The notes under the pieces are model-generated. The model made no database searches and was not told where the DNA came from. It saw nothing but the letters and a program-made list of their open reading frames with translations. A DNA stretch of 64,000 nucleotides from Micromonospora sp. NBRC 110009 (GTDB lineage Bacteria > Actinomycetota > Actinomycetes > Mycobacteriales > Micromonosporaceae): assembly GCF_030518795.1 (NCBI RefSeq), contig NZ_CP130427.1, positions 6,696,001 to 6,760,000 on the forward strand, given 5' to 3'. A program made the position numbers and the translations under genes. Every line of letters begins with the position of its first letter. Position 1 is the first letter of the stretch. Below are positions 1 through 7,254 of this stretch, in pieces.

Positions 1-1
1 C

Positions 2-559
2 CACCACGCCCGGGAATGGGGACCAGCCTGGGTCGTCGGCGCGATCGGCATGGCTCTGCCCGCACTGACCCACCTCGCGGCGAAGATCAGCCGCGGACAC
101 TTCAGGCACGCCGACGACGTGGACTCCGAAGTCCTGGCCGGCTTCCTTCAAGCGCTGCGCACGGCGGACCTCGCCCCGCCCCGGCTGTGGCTGCGGCTGT
201 GCTGGGCGGCATGGCGCGCAGGCGCTGCAGTCGTCAAGACCGATAACGGCGAGGAGCTGCCGCTGGACTTGCCCAGTGGCTCACGGTCGCCGAGGATGCC
301 CTACGGTCACCCGGACCTGCTGCTCGGCCGAGCAGCCGCCGCCGGCCTGATCACCGTCGAAGCCGCGGAGCTCATCAGCGCGACCCGGTTCGGCCACGTG
401 CTGATTGAGCAACTGGCCGCCGAGAGGGGCGTGACCGCACCGGTCCTGCGGATGCGCCGCCGCCGCGCCGAACGCATCGTGGCCGCCGCCGTCACGCGAG
501 GCGACCTATCCTGCCCGACCCGCTACTCCGACCGCCGCGAACCCGCCAGCGCGGCCTGA
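2..559 (+). CDS. Unknown protein, 5' end outside window
   Basis: The reading frame is open from base 2 (HHAREWGPAW...) through an internal ATG at 50 to a stop at 557-559, so the gene most likely begins before the window. About 185 residues are visible. There is a hydrophobic stretch near the left edge (WVVGAIGMALPAL) and the C-terminus is Arg-rich (MRRRRAERIV), followed by a short polar tail. I do not recognise a named family. The sequence style (acidic HADDVDSEVL segment, then an Arg-rich tail) resembles small proteins that sit near transfer genes on actinobacterial mobile elements, but that is only an impression. The internal ATG at 50 could be the true start, giving 169 aa. Confidence 0.55.
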   Translation, partial: HHAREWGPAWVVGAIGMALPALTHLAAKISRGHFRHADDVDSEVLAGFLQALRTADLAPPRLWLRLCWAAWRAGAAVVKTDNGEELPLDLPSGSRSPRMPYGHPDLLLGRAAAAGLITVEAAELISATRFGHVLIEQLAAERGVTAPVLRMRRRRAERIVAAAVTRGDLSCPTRYSDRREPASAA

Positions 560-916
560 CAACCCCCGTCCTGGTCGGCCTACGGGCCGGGACGCCCGGA
601 TCGCGGCTACCTGTTTCATTTGACCGGCGCGCCTCGCCGACAGACCCAGCAGCACGGGAACATCACCAGCCGGCAGGGCAGGGTTGCCGTCCGCCCCAAC
701 CGGTTGGCCATCGAGGGGACTTAGGCAGCCCCTGCACGGCGACTTCGACAGCCACCGACCCTCACTCACCTGATGGGTACCTGACCTCGCGGCGGAACGC
801 TCTGAGGCAACGACTTCTTTGGCTCTCTGTTGGGTAACCCCACTTGGGCTAGGCAAATCGGCATACGTCTCGATAGCGTGCGGCTAACCGCCGGTAACAA
901 AGGTGGCTCACAATCC
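560..916. other. Intergenic region without a recognisable gene
   Basis: 357 bases between the unknown gene and the sigma-factor gene. Neither strand holds a frame that looks coding. The last 60 bases before the sigma gene are less GC-rich (around 840-900) and are the natural place for its promoter, but I cannot pick out convincing -35/-10 boxes. Confidence 0.4.
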
Positions 917-1495
917 ATGACCACAGCGACCGAGCCAGAGTTGGTCCGCCGGGCCGCCGCCGGCGACCGGGCCGCGGCGGCCGCCCTGCTCGCCGACCTG
1001 CGGCCACGGCTCGTCCGCTACTGCCGGGTCCGGCTGGGCCGCATCGGCGGGGCGCACACCACGGCCGACGACGTCGCGCAAGAGGTGTGCCTGGCGGTGC
1101 TGAGAGCCCTTCCCCGCTACCGGGAGCAGGGAAGGCCGTTCTCCGCGTTCGTCTTCGCTGTCGCCGCGCACAAGGTCGCCGACGCCCAACGGGCGGCGGT
1201 GCGGGACTCCGCCGTCGCCGTCACCGATACCCCGCTTGAGCGATCGGACGCCACACCGGGGCCGGAGGAACAGGCCGTCGCGACAGATCTGGCCCATCGA
1301 CTCTTTGTGCTGCTGCGCCGCCTCCCCAACGTGCAACGGGAGATCATCACGCTGCGGGTGGCGGTCGGTCTCACGGCTGAAGAGGTCGGCACGATCCTCG
1401 GCATGTCGGCACCGGCCGTACGCGTGGCCCAGTCCCGAGCCCTCGCCCGACTCCGTGCCCTTGCCGGCGACGGACTCGACGAGGTGGCGGCATGA
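917..1495 (+). CDS. shbA: ECF-like sigma factor, SigD/ShbA type
   Basis: A 192-aa RNA polymerase sigma factor with region 2 at about residues 10-85 (RPRLVRYCRVRLG, then DDVAQEVCLAVLRALPRY and FVFAVAAHKVADA) and region 4 at about 125-180 (LPNVQREIITLRVAVGLTAEEV, then APAVRVAQSRALARLR helix-turn-helix). It recruits core polymerase to its own promoter set. In mycobacteria and streptomycetes this family (SigD/ShbA) is paired with an RsdA-type membrane anti-sigma factor encoded immediately downstream. The same arrangement is present here with an ATGA overlap, but the partner is truncated. The start at 917 is chosen because AGGTGG lies 10 bases upstream; the frame is open back to 830 but adds residues unlike the family. 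Confidence 0.85.
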   Translation: MTTATEPELVRRAAAGDRAAAAALLADLRPRLVRYCRVRLGRIGGAHTTADDVAQEVCLAVLRALPRYREQGRPFSAFVFAVAAHKVADAQRAAVRDSAVAVTDTPLERSDATPGPEEQAVATDLAHRLFVLLRRLPNVQREIITLRVAVGLTAEEVGTILGMSAPAVRVAQSRALARLRALAGDGLDEVAA

Positions 1496-1690
1496 GTCTG
1501 CACTGGCCCGCCGGTGGCGAGGAGCCGGACCTCACCACCGCCGCCTACCACGACCTGCTCCTTGACGTGCTCGGAGGAGGCGGCGCATGGGAGGCCGACG
1601 CCGACAGCCTGACCGCGATGCTGGCCCCCTGGCGCGCCGACCCCACCGCCGACGAGTCCCTCAGGTTCCCTCTCGCTAGACCACAAATCG
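1492..1690 (+). pseudogene. Truncated RsdA-like anti-sigma factor
   Basis: The ATG at 1492 overlaps the sigma stop codon (ATGA), as in co-translated sigma/anti-sigma pairs. The first 55-60 residues carry the signature seen at the N-terminus of RsdA: EEPDLTTAAYHDLLLDVLGG, then an acidic segment, then DSLTAMLAPWRADP. That is the cytoplasmic sigma-binding part. After about base 1665 the similarity stops, and the frame runs into unrelated fragments without the membrane helix and extracytoplasmic tail an intact RsdA has. The frame technically stays open to 2076, so a hybrid protein could be made, but its C-terminal half is read through debris. Family assignment rests on the motif order plus the neighbour. 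Confidence 0.65.
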
Positions 1691-1814
1691 GGCGGTGCTC
1701 AGGGAGATCAACGGCTACGAGGTGGCCACGGGCCGTCCGCTCGGCGGATTCCCGGAGGCCCGGGACGACGGCTCCACCTCGGTCGGCTGCTGGATCTACC
1801 CGACGGGGCGGTGA
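1683..1814 (+). pseudogene. Fragment of formate dehydrogenase alpha subunit
   Basis: In the frame that starts at 1683 the translation reads AVLREINGYEVATGRPLGGF, followed by DDGSTSVGCWIY and a stop at 1812-1814. This closely resembles an internal segment of the large molybdopterin subunit of actinobacterial formate dehydrogenases (pattern REINGY..TG..L..F....DDGST..GCWIY). Only about 43 codons remain of a protein normally near 1000 aa, with no start, no cofactor-binding domains and a different frame from the preceding anti-sigma fragment. It is therefore a rearrangement relic and makes nothing functional. Confidence 0.6.
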
Positions 1815-2076
1815 CGATCACCAATGGCACGAAGGAGCCGTTCGACCTGGCGCTGGTGACCGCCACTGCGGCGTTCGGTGCGGCGGGGACGCAGGCCGAG
1901 CGGGTCTGCGACTCGGAGAAGTGAGTCACCGACTTCGCGAAGGCAGCCTGGGTCCGGGGCAGAAGCGCAGCGCCAAGCTCGCGTTCTCCGCCCCGACCAA
2001 GGACACCTCGAAGATCGCGCTGACGGTCAAGCCCAGCTTCGACGACGCGACCGCACTGTTCGAGGGCAGCCTGTAG
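1811..2076 (+). pseudogene. Remnant of secreted beta-sandwich lipoprotein C-terminus
   Basis: Two frames must be joined to read this remnant: VTITNGTKEPFDLALVT up to a stop at 1922-1924, then GPGQKRSAKLAFSAP through KIALTVKPSFDDATALFEGS, ending at 2076. The order (ITNGT..PFDL, then PGQK..AKLAFS, then a terminal F.G motif) matches the immunoglobulin-like C-terminal domain of small actinobacterial lipoproteins of the DUF4352 kind. The signal peptide, lipobox and first strands are missing and a frameshift separates the halves. It abuts the formate dehydrogenase scrap directly, so this 400-base stretch joins three unrelated genes. Confidence 0.5.
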
Positions 2077-2665
2077 GACCTCTGCCGGGGGGAGCCAAGC
2101 CCCAGCAGATGACGCAGCGGCCCCGCTGTCCCCCGCCTCGCCCTCCTCCGGGACTGGCGGCGGTCGGGGCCGCTGCCCCCGCACCAATCGCCTGCACCCC
2201 CATGTCGGACCCAGACGTGACTGGTACCTGGGGGACCTGGCTGGACAGACCAACATTGTCGCCCTCGCGAGCGTCACCGAGGCCGAGTTGTACGACCTCG
2301 CTACCGGCGCTGGCGTGGAAGCGCGGGAGCCGACATCCGGGAGCGAGTGTCCGACCTGCTCGGCCTGTTCGCCACCAGCGCCGACCGGATCCGCTACAAG
2401 CGGGGACGCGGGTGACGGTTTGCACGTCTTCCACACCAGCCTCACCGTCTGGATCACCCCCGCCGGCGATGCGCCCGTCTCCGCGTTCATCGCCCGGCTG
2501 AAGGCGGAGCTGCGGCGACTGGAGGCCCGGGGTTTAATCGCCGCGCCATTCGTCGCTTGGAACCCCGCCACTCCCTCGACTGTCGCTGTTACGTCTGGCG
2601 CGCCGCGAACGATGACAGTTATATCGGCGCGCGCGGATGTCGTGGCCGGGGAAGGCAGGGATGCT
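2077..2665. other. Region with possible decayed coding fragments
   Basis: 589 bases between the fragments above and the secreted Asp-box gene. Stretches look once coding but in changing frames: GQTNIVALASVTEAELYDLA around 2245-2305, then RVSDLLGLFATSADRIRYKR ending in a stop at 2413-2415, then FHTSLTVWITPAGDAPVSAF around 2425-2490. I cannot assign a family to any of them. The shifts suggest one decayed gene instead of several small ones. The promoter of the downstream gene should lie in the last 100 bases. Confidence 0.35.
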
Positions 2666-4459
2666 ATGGAGATACGTGCCAGGACGGCATCGGTGCCGCG
2701 CCCGGTGGTGCTCGCCGCGGCGACGCTGCTCGTCGTGGCGGTCGGCGGCGTGACCGCCGCCGAAGCGGCCACTCCGGGCGCCGGGACGGTGTCGTCGACC
2801 ACCCCGACCGCCAGCTGGACCGGGGGTCCCTTCGCCGTGCCCAACACGACGGCGACGACAGGCGCGCTGGCGTGCAATGCCGCGGCGCCGTGCGACGACT
2901 ACGCCCTCACCGTCGACGTCCCGTCGGGGTACGACGCCAACAACGACCTGAAGATCAAGGTCAGCTGGCCCAACTCCGCCGCTGACTTCGATGTCTACCT
3001 GTACAACAGCAGCGGCGCGGAGGTTGGCCAGGCCGCCTCGACCGCCAACCCCGAGACCCTGGTCGTGCCGCCGGTGGCTGGTCAGTACACGGTGCGGGTC
3101 GTGCCGTTCACCCCGCTGGGCGAAAGCTACTCGGCGACTGCCGAGCTCACGGCGAAGCCGGCCGCTCCGGCGCCCGGGCCGGTGGGGGCCGCCTCCTTCA
3201 CCAACTATCCGGCCCCTGGGACGCTGCCGCGCGCCCATGACGCCGGAGAGCCGTCGATCGGCGTCAACTGGAAGACCGGCAAGGTCATGTACCAGGCGTA
3301 CACCGACACCTACCGGGTCTCCTTCGACGACAGCAAGTCCCCGGCCACGGCGGTCTGGGAGGACAAGAGCGCGCACCTGCCCAAATGCACGGCCAATGCC
3401 TCGCTGGACCCGATCCTGTTCACTGACCATGACACGGGCCGCACGTTCGAGTCGCAACTGGCCGGCAAGACCTCGCTGATGTGCTACACGGACGACGACG
3501 GCGAGACCTGGACCCCGTCGCAGGGTGGGGGCATCAACTCCGGCGTCGACCACCAGACCGTCGGCGGCGGCCGCTGGTCACCCAACGGCGTCGGCGGGAC
3601 CCCGCTGTACCCGAACGCCGTCTACTACTGCTCGCAGGACATCGCCGACGCGCTCTGCGCGACCAGTCGCGACGGCGGCCTGACCTTCGGGCCGGCCGTG
3701 CCGATGTACACCCTGCTGGACTGCGGCGGCCTGCACGGGCACGTCAAGGTCTCGCCGAAGGACGGCACGGTCTACGTACCCAACAAGGGCTGCGGCGGCA
3801 ACCAGGCCGTCGCGGTCTCCGAGGACAACGGCCTGACCTGGCAGGTCCGCAAGGTGCCGACCAGCCTGCCGGCGGACAGCGACCCATCGGTGGGCATCGG
3901 CTCCGACGGCACGGTGTACTTCGGCTACCAGAACGCCGACGGTCACGCCCACGTCGCGGTCTCGCACGACAAGGGCCGCACCTGGGAGAGCGACCAGGAC
4001 GTCGGCGCCGCGCTCGGCGTGCAGAACGTGGTGTTCCCGGCCGTCGTCGCCGGCGACCCCGACCGGGCCGCCTTCGCCTTCCTCGGTACGACCACCGGTG
4101 GCAACTACCAGGACGCCCAGAACTTCACCGGCGAGTGGCACCTGTACGTCACCGTCACCTACGACGGCGGGCGTACCTGGTCGCTGACCGATGCGACGCC
4201 GAACGACGCGGTACAGAAGGGCTCGATCTGCACCGGCGGCACGACCTGCGGCACCGATCGGAACCTGCTCGACTTCATGGACATCCAGGTCGACAAGCAG
4301 GGCCGCGTCCTTGTGGGATACGCCGACGGGTGCGGTGCCTGTGCCACCGGCGGCGCCCAGAACTTCGACGCGCTGGCCACCATCGCCCGGCAGAGCGGTG
4401 GGAAGTCGCTGTTCGCCGCGTACGACGCGGTGGCGACGTCGACGAGGACGAAGAAATGA
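2666..4459 (+). CDS. Secreted Asp-box (sialidase-like) repeat protein
   Basis: A 597-aa exported protein. Residues 1 to about 33 form a signal peptide (PRPVVLAAATLLVVAVGGV, then Ala-X-Ala). Residues ~55-165 resemble a PPC-type beta sandwich (DFDVYLYNSSGAEVG ... GQYTVRVVPF). The rest is a beta-propeller with repeated Asp-box motifs of the S/TxDxGxTW type: DDDGETW, SRDGGLTF, SEDNGLTW, SHDKGRTW, TYDGGRTW. Such propellers occur in sialidases and in many non-enzymatic secreted proteins; I do not see the sialidase Arg triad or FRIP motif clearly, so glycan hydrolysis is unproven. The start at 2666 is chosen for the signal peptide and an AGGCAGGGA sequence upstream. Its stop overlaps the next start (ATGA), so the two are co-translated. 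Confidence 0.8.
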   Translation: MEIRARTASVPRPVVLAAATLLVVAVGGVTAAEAATPGAGTVSSTTPTASWTGGPFAVPNTTATTGALACNAAAPCDDYALTVDVPSGYDANNDLKIKVSWPNSAADFDVYLYNSSGAEVGQAASTANPETLVVPPVAGQYTVRVVPFTPLGESYSATAELTAKPAAPAPGPVGAASFTNYPAPGTLPRAHDAGEPSIGVNWKTGKVMYQAYTDTYRVSFDDSKSPATAVWEDKSAHLPKCTANASLDPILFTDHDTGRTFESQLAGKTSLMCYTDDDGETWTPSQGGGINSGVDHQTVGGGRWSPNGVGGTPLYPNAVYYCSQDIADALCATSRDGGLTFGPAVPMYTLLDCGGLHGHVKVSPKDGTVYVPNKGCGGNQAVAVSEDNGLTWQVRKVPTSLPADSDPSVGIGSDGTVYFGYQNADGHAHVAVSHDKGRTWESDQDVGAALGVQNVVFPAVVAGDPDRAAFAFLGTTTGGNYQDAQNFTGEWHLYVTVTYDGGRTWSLTDATPNDAVQKGSICTGGTTCGTDRNLLDFMDIQVDKQGRVLVGYADGCGACATGGAQNFDALATIARQSGGKSLFAAYDAVATSTRTKK

Positions 4460-4926
4460 TCCGCGTACGAGCCGGTGCCCTCATGCTCGCCGCCGCCGCA
4501 GCCCTCGTCGGCTGCGGCGGCGGGACGAACCCCGACGATCCGGACGATCCCGCTGCGGCGGCGTCCCGAGAAGGACCCTCGGCGTCCGCTGTCGTCTGCG
4601 CGGACGCGGCGACGCCCGCGCCACGACCTACCGCGCTCCCCAATGAGGTGCCACTGCCGGCCGACGCCGTCCTCACCGGGGCCGAGGAGCGATCTGGTGG
4701 GCGGCTGGTCGTCACGGCCGTGACGCGGGGTGCGTTCCGTGAGACGCTCGCGTTCATGCAGCGGGCGTACCCGGCGGCCGGACTGACCCTCAAGGAAGGC
4801 GAGGTCGAGGACCGCGACGCCGAGTCGAACTTCACAGGCAACGGCCTGGTCGGCCGCTGGACGCTACGCGAAATTCCGGACTGCCACGGCGACATCCTCG
4901 TCACCGTCCTCGTGGCCAAGCCCTGA
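4456..4926 (+). CDS. Small lipoprotein
   Basis: 156 aa. The N-terminus has a type II signal peptide, AGALMLAAAAALVGCGGG, with lipobox L-V-G-C, so the mature protein should be lipid-anchored on the outer face of the membrane. After a Pro/Asp-rich linker comes a folded domain (GGRLVVTAVTRGAFRETLAF ... ESNFTGNGLVGRWTLREI ... GDILVTVLVAK), an alternation of strands and helices I cannot name. It overlaps the end of the Asp-box gene by four bases (ATGA), and the pair is followed by a strong hairpin terminator, so the two form a bicistronic unit for the cell surface. Function unknown. Confidence 0.75.
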   Translation: MIRVRAGALMLAAAAALVGCGGGTNPDDPDDPAAAASREGPSASAVVCADAATPAPRPTALPNEVPLPADAVLTGAEERSGGRLVVTAVTRGAFRETLAFMQRAYPAAGLTLKEGEVEDRDAESNFTGNGLVGRWTLREIPDCHGDILVTVLVAKP

Positions 4927-4935
4927 CGGCGGCAA

Positions 4936-4964
4936 CGGGGCCGAGCAGCCCCGGCTCGGCCCCG
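4936..4964. terminator. GC hairpin terminator between convergent genes
   Basis: A perfect 11-bp stem (CGGGGCCGAGC with GCTCGGCCCCG) and a 7-base loop, 10 bases after the lipoprotein stop and 2 bases from the stop of the gene on the other strand. There is no T-run, which is usual in actinobacteria. Its place suggests a bidirectional terminator. Confidence 0.75.
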
Positions 4965-4965
4965 C

Positions 4966-5295
4966 CTAGAACCTGCCGGCGTTCGTCGGGGCAACGTGGG
5001 CGCCGCGGTCCCGACCCTGGTTCTGGGCGGTCTCACCCAATGGCGGTGTCGCCGACGACCTGACGACCTCGACCGTAGGCGCTGTCGCCGCCGCGGCCAC
5101 CCGCGGCCGGTCGAGGTTGACGCTGGCCCTGTGCGCCAACCACAGTCGGTGGGCGAACAGGACTCCGTAGCCGGCGAGGACCGCACCGAGCACGGCAATC
5201 GCGCCCGGGTGGGCGGAGCGCCGTGCCGCATCCAGGATCACGCCGAGCATTGCCGCCGCGACGATCAGTGATACGTGGTTGGATGCCCAGAACAC
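4966..5295 (-). CDS. Putative small membrane protein
   Basis: 109 codons from a GTG at 5295. The first half holds two hydrophobic helices (SLIVAAAMLGVILDAAR and PGAIAVLGAVLAGYGVLFA) followed by a polar, Pro/Thr-rich tail, so a small membrane protein is plausible. No family is recognised. It overlaps in another frame the end of the coiled-coil frame upstream (5296-5554), and the two may be halves of one gene split by a frameshift. The only support is the pattern of helices and the well placed terminator just after the stop. Confidence 0.4.
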   Translation of the reverse strand: MFWASNHVSLIVAAAMLGVILDAARRSAHPGAIAVLGAVLAGYGVLFAHRLWLAHRASVNLDRPRVAAAATAPTVEVVRSSATPPLGETAQNQGRDRGAHVAPTNAGRF

Positions 5296-5554
5296 TGCCT
5301 AGCAGCCAGCAAGATCGGGGTTGCTTGGCCGCCGTGTCGGTGCTCGGTGGGACCCCGTGCCGGTACAGCTCAAGGTGGTCATTGAGCCGCGCGTTCTCCG
5401 CTTGCAGGTTTGCCATCTCCATGGCGAGGTGGTCGAGCTCGTCGGCTACCTGGATTCGGAACCGGTCGAGATCCGTCGGCTCGTATCCGCGGATCTTCGC
5501 CGAGGTCTGCTCCGCGGATCGCCGCACAAGGTCCAGCGCCACGATCCGCGCCAT
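5296..5554 (-). pseudogene. DivIVA-like coiled-coil fragment
   Basis: From an ATG at 5554 the translation reads MARIVALDLVRRSAEQTSAK, then IRGYEPTDLDRFRIQVADEL and a Leu/Glu-rich helix ending near ENARLNDHLELYRHG. The RGY.P.D.DRF pattern followed by a coiled coil recalls the N-terminal module of DivIVA/Wag31-like proteins, which mark curved membrane in actinobacteria. After about residue 80 the frame continues without a stop to 5033, but that part looks non-coding and overlaps the membrane-protein frame, so either the gene is truncated or a frameshift fuses it with 4966-5295. Low confidence in both family and integrity. Confidence 0.35.
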
Positions 5555-5888
5555 GCCGGCGATCAAGTATCGAGTGATCGAAAGAGACGTCTTCGATGAC
5601 CAGAGTATGCGGATCCACCAACGGCGATACGACGCCGGAATCGTGACGCCCGGGGAACAGTCGAATGCCCAAGGCCCGGTGGCGTACCTCGAGCCGGCCG
5701 TCCGGCTGCAGAACGCGGGAGGCGGTCGCACGGGTTCCCCGCGATCTGCGGCCCGACCGGCGGAACCGATCCGTCACCGCGATCCCGCCGACCGTACTGA
5801 GGAGGCGCAACGTTCTGTCGGCTACCCGGCTGCCAGCGCGGGCCGCCGACGAAACCCTCGTAGGTACGGAAACCAGGGGGTGATAGGC
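5555..5888. other. Intergenic region, nothing certain
   Basis: 334 bases upstream of the small acidic gene. On the minus strand one frame gives a protein-like stretch (RVLQPDGRLEVRHRALGIR ... LVIEDVSFDHS) but without a convincing start, stop or family. The plus strand should hold the promoter for the 5889 operon; I cannot define it. Confidence 0.3.
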
Positions 5889-6062
5889 ATGCCCGGTGAC
5901 GAGGCGGCGCAGGCCTCGGAGGTCAGCCTGTTCGACAACGAGGACGTCGATGTCGGCGAAGAGGCGCCCGACGACGACGATTTCACCGACGAGGAACTCG
6001 CGGCGATCCTGGCCAGCCAGGCCGAGTCCGATACCGCAGACCCGGACGCCGAGGTGAGCTGA
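5889..6062 (+). CDS. 57-aa highly acidic peptide
   Basis: A 57-residue protein (start MPGDEAAQ) with 24 Asp/Glu, including a run of four Asp, and a short helix-like segment TDEELAAILASQAES near the end. No Cys, no membrane helix, no signal peptide. The start is supported by an AGGGGGTG Shine-Dalgarno sequence about 8 bases upstream. The stop ends one base before the ATG of the next gene (TGACATGG), so translation is probably coupled. It could be a charge-mimic partner or inhibitor of the neighbouring cell-wall protein, a chaperone-like helper, or a leader-type peptide; the sequence does not discriminate. Confidence 0.65.
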   Translation: MPGDEAAQASEVSLFDNEDVDVGEEAPDDDDFTDEELAAILASQAESDTADPDAEVS

Positions 6063-6063
6063 C

Positions 6064-6765
6064 ATGGCAAAGCTCCTGCAGATCGGAATCGTCTATCCGA
6101 ACGAGATGCGCTCCGGCATCGGGCACGTGGCGTGCACCCTCGGAGGGGTGAACTACGAGAGCCGGGGCGGGCGTGGCTGCCTGAGAGGCTCAGCGGCGCG
6201 CGGGGCAGCCCACCCGCTGTTCAAGCATCGGTTCCACCGGGTGCTGACCGACGATCAGGCCAAGGCCGCCAAAGAGTGGGCCGACCGGTGCGTCGGGCTG
6301 CCCTACGTGTGGGGGGCGGTCCCGGTGCTCGCTCCGCCTCCAAAGAAAGGTGGTGACTGCTCCGGCTTGGTGTCCGGAATCTTGTGCGCCGCCGAGGGCA
6401 AGCGGGCCGTCCGTCGATTCTCGACGGGAATCTGGAAGGCACACTTCAAGGACCTCGGGTTCGTCGAAGGTCTCGGTAGCGGCATCCTGGACGCAGCGGC
6501 GATCGGCGTCGCGGACCGGCCCTACCCGGGTACGCCGGTCGGGCTGAACAGCCCGAAGAAAGATCACGTGAAGTGGATCCAGGCCCGGCTGAACTTCGCC
6601 GCGGGCAACAAGCATGCCGTCTTGGGTGGCAAGCCGTTGGCGGTCGACGGCGACTATGGCCCTAAGACGCAGAAGGTGGTTATCGCGTTCCAGAAGCGCC
6701 ACGGCCTGCAGGGCCAGGGCATGTGCGGGCCGAAAACCTGGCCGCTGCTAAACGCCATCCGGTAG
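6064..6765 (+). CDS. NlpC/P60-like protein with peptidoglycan-binding domain
   Basis: 233 aa, no signal peptide. The N-terminal part resembles a papain-like cysteine peptidase: GLPYVWGAVP, then KGGDCSGLVSGILCAAEGK, whose D-C-S-G is the NlpC/P60-type nucleophile motif, but the usual His-containing strand (H.GIY) is not obvious. The C-terminal ~75 residues are a peptidoglycan_binding_1 domain (VKWIQARLNF ... LAVDGDYGPKTQKVVIAFQ, then GPKTW). The arrangement fits a phage-type endolysin or a cell-wall amidase. It is coupled to the acidic peptide upstream and followed by the orphan 1083-aa gene. A tailocin, prophage remnant or antibacterial effector context is possible, but no other phage structural gene is seen. 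Confidence 0.75.
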   Translation: MAKLLQIGIVYPNEMRSGIGHVACTLGGVNYESRGGRGCLRGSAARGAAHPLFKHRFHRVLTDDQAKAAKEWADRCVGLPYVWGAVPVLAPPPKKGGDCSGLVSGILCAAEGKRAVRRFSTGIWKAHFKDLGFVEGLGSGILDAAAIGVADRPYPGTPVGLNSPKKDHVKWIQARLNFAAGNKHAVLGGKPLAVDGDYGPKTQKVVIAFQKRHGLQGQGMCGPKTWPLLNAIR

Positions 6766-7254
6766 CCACACCAATCCTGCGCGTCGCGCAGGAACAGGCG
6801 GCGTTGTCATCCCGGCGCGCGCATCGGTGCCGCGACGTGAGAGTCGAATGCCATTGGCAATGTCCGCACCGCCGCCTCCCACTCGAGCCCGAAGAGGTTA
6901 GGGTGCGGGTCCGCATCGACGAGCTGGCCTCCGTCCGGTGGACGATCACTGAGGTAGCGGCCTTGGGCATCGACTTGCGCGCGCATCATGGCAGACACGT
7001 TCCAGCACACAAATCCTGTCCGGGAGTCGACAGTCAGACACCCGCCGGCGAATCGCCGTTTCATCATGTCCTTCAATGCCGTTCGACGGCGTGGGGGCAG
7101 GCGCGTCTCGTGGGAGCTGCGCCTGGGCCCGGTCCTACATCGGGGTTCGTCGCGAAGGGACCTCTCGGCTGGAAGTGAGGCACTCAATGCAATACCGGTT
7201 GGTTGTCGTGGCACGGGCGTCGTGGCGGCGGTCCCCAACGGTTGCGGGCCAGTG
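6766..7254. other. Upstream region of the 1083-aa gene
   Basis: 489 bases with no clear separate gene. The frame of the following gene is open back to 6988, but the extra residues are Arg-rich and look non-coding. A GGAAGTGAGG sequence precedes an ATG at 7187 in another frame (MQYRLVVVA...) that runs into a stop at 7252-7254, immediately before the ATG at 7255. This may be a 22-codon leader peptide, or the true N-terminus carrying a frameshift. Confidence 0.35.

Noticed and set aside
1708..2877. 389-codon minus-strand frame
   Set aside because: Low-complexity Ala/Val/Ser translation, antisense to the fragments and the secreted Asp-box gene; no start signal or family.
2534..3553. Minus-strand frame opposite the Asp-box gene
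   Set aside because: Arg/Gly-rich, typical shadow of a high-GC gene; the plus-strand signal peptide and Asp-boxes are far better supported.
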